9,727 nucleotides of DNA from JBBQFC01 sp038321615. Lineage in GTDB: Bacteria; Bacteroidota; Bacteroidia; Flavobacteriales_D; Cryomorphaceae. Position 1 is the first letter of the stretch, and every line of letters begins with the position of its first letter. The position numbers and the translations under genes are program-made. Under the pieces are notes generated by a model. That model saw only the letters and a list, made by a program, of their open reading frames with translations, ran no database searches and was not told the DNA's origin. The DNA lies in NCBI GenBank assembly GCA_038321615.1, contig JBBQFC010000086.1, forward strand, positions 1 to 9,727, written 5' to 3'. Shown in pieces: positions 8,501 to 9,727 of this stretch.

Positions 8501-9727
8501 ACAGAGCCGGCATTAGCAGGTTTTATTGACTTAGATAAGGCACGGTTTAAGGTGGATTACCTCAATACTTTTTTCACCTTTTCCGATCAAATCCGTGTGG
8601 AGAACGATTTCTTAGGTATTGACTATAAGCCTATTTACGATGATCGCGGCCACAAAGGCTTTATTGTAGCATCAGCCTTTCACACCAACTATACGAAGTG
8701 GAACTACGACTTTAGTGCCGAAGTCAATAATTTTCTACTGGTCAATACCGATCGCAGTCTGAATGAAACGTATTACGGCACCGTTTATGCCACCGGCGAA
8801 TTGCAAATGAGCGGCTATGACGACTTGCTTCAAATCACTATCGATGCTGCTACAGAAAAGGGCACGAGCATCAAGCTTCCATTGGATGGGAACTCGGAGC
8901 AAACGCTCGAAAACTTCGTTTATTTCGTCAATAAGAATGCCGCCGATAGCCTTGATCGCAAAGCAAACCTGATCGGTGTCGAATTGCTACTCAATATTGA
9001 AGCTACGCCCGATGCTGAAATCCTTTTGATTTTTAACGAGCAAAGCGGTGAAATTATTCGCGGAAGCGGAAATGGTATTCTCACCCTTGAGATCACACCT
9101 GCCGGAGAATTCTTGATGTTTGGACGGTATCTAATTGAGGAAGGCGATTACCTATTCACGCTCAAAAGTCTGATCAATAAAGAGTTTGAGATTCGAGCGG
9201 GAAGCTCAATAGCCTGGTACGGCGACCCTTACCAGGCCGATATCGACATCTCGGCGGTGTATCAATTGCGGGCGCCGCTTTTTCCTATCATGATCGAAAA
9301 TCAGGATCGGTACAGGGGTAGGGAAGACATAAATGTGGTGCTCGAATTGCAGAATAAACTTCTCACCCCAGATATTCGGTTCGGTATTGAGCTTCCCCAG
9401 GCCACCGCCACCGAGCGCAATCAGCTGGAGAGTGTGGTAAGCACCACGCAGCAACTCAATCAGCAGGTGTTTTCGCTCTTGATTTTGAATCGATTTCTGC
9501 CTTCGTCGCAAAACGAAGGAACGGGAAGCGGCGCAGGTGTGCAGAATTTTGGCGCCGCCACCACCAGCGATTTTGTGAGCACGCAAATCAGCAGTTGGCT
9601 ATCTGAAATCAGCGATCAATTTGACATTGGGGTAAATTACCGCCCCGGCGATCAGATCAGTAATCAGGAAGTGGCGCTCGCCCTCAGCACCCAACTTTTC
9701 AACGAGCGGCTCGCGGTGAGCGGGAGC
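5501..9727 (+). CDS. tamB: TamB/AsmA-like translocation and assembly module protein, 3' end missing
   Basis: The frame is open from ATG 5501 to the right edge: 1409 codons without a stop, no end seen. TamB proteins are anchored in the inner membrane and span the periplasm as a long beta-groove. They act with an Omp85-family TamA-type partner in outer-membrane assembly or lipid transport. Residues 28-33 are basic (AIKRFRK), followed by one membrane helix at about 34-55, then an AsmA-like start (VQQKLGQYAASYLSRELGVPV) and over 1000 residues of repeating beta-strand sequence. The C-terminal DUF490 region is typical of Bacteroidota: GEIIRGSGNG (about 1183-1192), LTLEITPAGEFLMFGRY, LIEEGDYLFTLKSLINKEF and IAWYGDPYQADIDISAVY, ending near NERLAVSG. 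Probably 100 or more residues are lacking at the edge. ATG 5501 is the only conventional start before the membrane helix; the first GTG lies inside it. The first ~27 residues are opposite tsaD coding sequence and are uncertain. The TamA partner is not in the window. Confidence 0.94.
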   Translation, partial: MPRITICRVGVNSLIACVNFDKNTLSAIKRFRKIAIGLLIGLFSVFLLFVVAVNIPQVQQKLGQYAASYLSRELGVPVAVKDLRVKFFSTIALNSVYISDESGDTLLYIGELGLDIKHTGIFSGKPQINGVSITKLSLNYRETGEKSSNLDFLINYFSPVTEPEIIDTVVYPRGAPTVISELVLDNCQFTYQAYRVGKYDGTINFDSLKVQNLSGHIHDMEIYDDSLSAYLEDLRLQEESGFELKELSGQFQMNGTQLRLDKMLFTTNSSALYGSIALRQENWASWSRLYSDIIWQAQFDSSKFNLGDLQYFTSGFEATTLDLYIDGALRGSLSDLRSRDLTLRAGNRSVLRGSASIQGLPNIASSFIDAQIEQLSTDYQDVERIRSQLNFEGSEGIIPKEMSRAGNLYFNGSFTGFPSDYVAYGSLLSEIGALDLDLNFKRDTLNNVRYTGGVAAKQFGIGQLLDIADLGKVTAKTSIKAFSKNGLIEAELDGNVARLVYRGYEYSNLEVDGKLIKKGYSGSLVSTDPNFNLLFDGLIDFSSEVPVLNFQADIFNLNLSKLNLVNSTREIAISSKISLNGEGKGIDDVYGSAEAADTYVCIGDSVIFINQMNLYAAGNEQNRRLSFESSIVDATVTGSFNIETLVESFQALGHEILPTYFDSIPNYAGNNLAFNLAYKQSNGITDFLLPGLQIAANTSAYGSLNSFSNTASLAIQSPLLAYKDFTLQGVRIDMSMVQSNLDFKVNADSADYSGVHFDQIDLTLLAKNDSLSLKTDWYNSNGSFSGDLKLAASFDTPDTVNLFLSELKLNSYENRWELGDSANIRIGKEYYRVDNLNLSSGIQALDLDGLLSRSKSEALNLELRNIDIAALSEIPGLLPMELKGTLNLTASLQDFYENRLFRGRGRLDSLRYGSQEVGDINISANFDPASRQVDLDAEWFNRDRKIFDFVGAYALEGENPLYGKILLKDFNLGFINELKVPEVSNFSGFANGEIKVEGKLTEPALAGFIDLDKARFKVDYLNTFFTFSDQIRVENDFLGIDYKPIYDDRGHKGFIVASAFHTNYTKWNYDFSAEVNNFLLVNTDRSLNETYYGTVYATGELQMSGYDDLLQITIDAATEKGTSIKLPLDGNSEQTLENFVYFVNKNAADSLDRKANLIGVELLLNIEATPDAEILLIFNEQSGEIIRGSGNGILTLEITPAGEFLMFGRYLIEEGDYLFTLKSLINKEFEIRAGSSIAWYGDPYQADIDISAVYQLRAPLFPIMIENQDRYRGREDINVVLELQNKLLTPDIRFGIELPQATATERNQLESVVSTTQQLNQQVFSLLILNRFLPSSQNEGTGSGAGVQNFGAATTSDFVSTQISSWLSEISDQFDIGVNYRPGDQISNQEVALALSTQLFNERLAVSGS

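Noticed and set aside
6253..9586. Minus-strand open frames opposite tamB (6253-6630, 7009-7197, 9206-9586)
   Set aside because: The plus strand carries one uninterrupted 1409-codon frame with clear TamB features; the minus frames are shadows.

Overview
The window looks like a chromosome segment from a marine-type Bacteroidota bacterium (Flavobacteriales/Cytophagales-like). The evidence is a decayed gene with a signal peptide and a type IX secretion (T9SS) C-terminal sorting domain, a very large Bacteroidota-style TamB, divergent tsaD and tamB, and starts without clear Shine-Dalgarno sequences. The left third is ion-transport accessory DNA. The right two thirds are core housekeeping and envelope genes.

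Left region (1-3500). The tail of a cupin-domain gene ends at 141. After about 160 non-coding bases comes an open frame (292-597) that reads as the C-terminal end of an F-type ATPase alpha subunit. It is followed by a complete 853-residue P2-like P-type cation ATPase (636-3197). The ATG of the next frame lies inside the last codons of that ATPase, and its first ~40 residues read as the start of an F1 gamma subunit of the alternate, N-ATPase-like class. The homology then stops abruptly. The simplest reading is a rearranged N-ATPase operon. Only the 3' end of atpA and the 5' end of atpG survive, with an intact P-type ATPase between them. The ATPase keeps all catalytic motifs, but several Ca2+-ligand positions known from SERCA are replaced, so its ion is unknown.

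Middle region (3310-4470). After about 270 bases without a convincing gene comes a minus-strand pseudogene (4469 to 3585) for a secreted T9SS type A cargo protein. It keeps one continuous frame from signal peptide to sorting domain but is broken by three in-frame stop codons.

Right region (4510-9727). tsaD, for the universal tRNA t6A modification, is on the minus strand. Divergent from it is tamB, for envelope transport or assembly, which runs off the right edge. Their 5' ends appear to overlap head to head. tsaD has no ATG start, and the only usable tamB ATG lies opposite the tsaD 5' coding sequence.

Overall, a core locus (tsaD/tamB) sits beside a decaying accessory stretch containing one intact gene, the P-type ATPase. 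The most notable item is that ATPase nested between N-ATPase relics.
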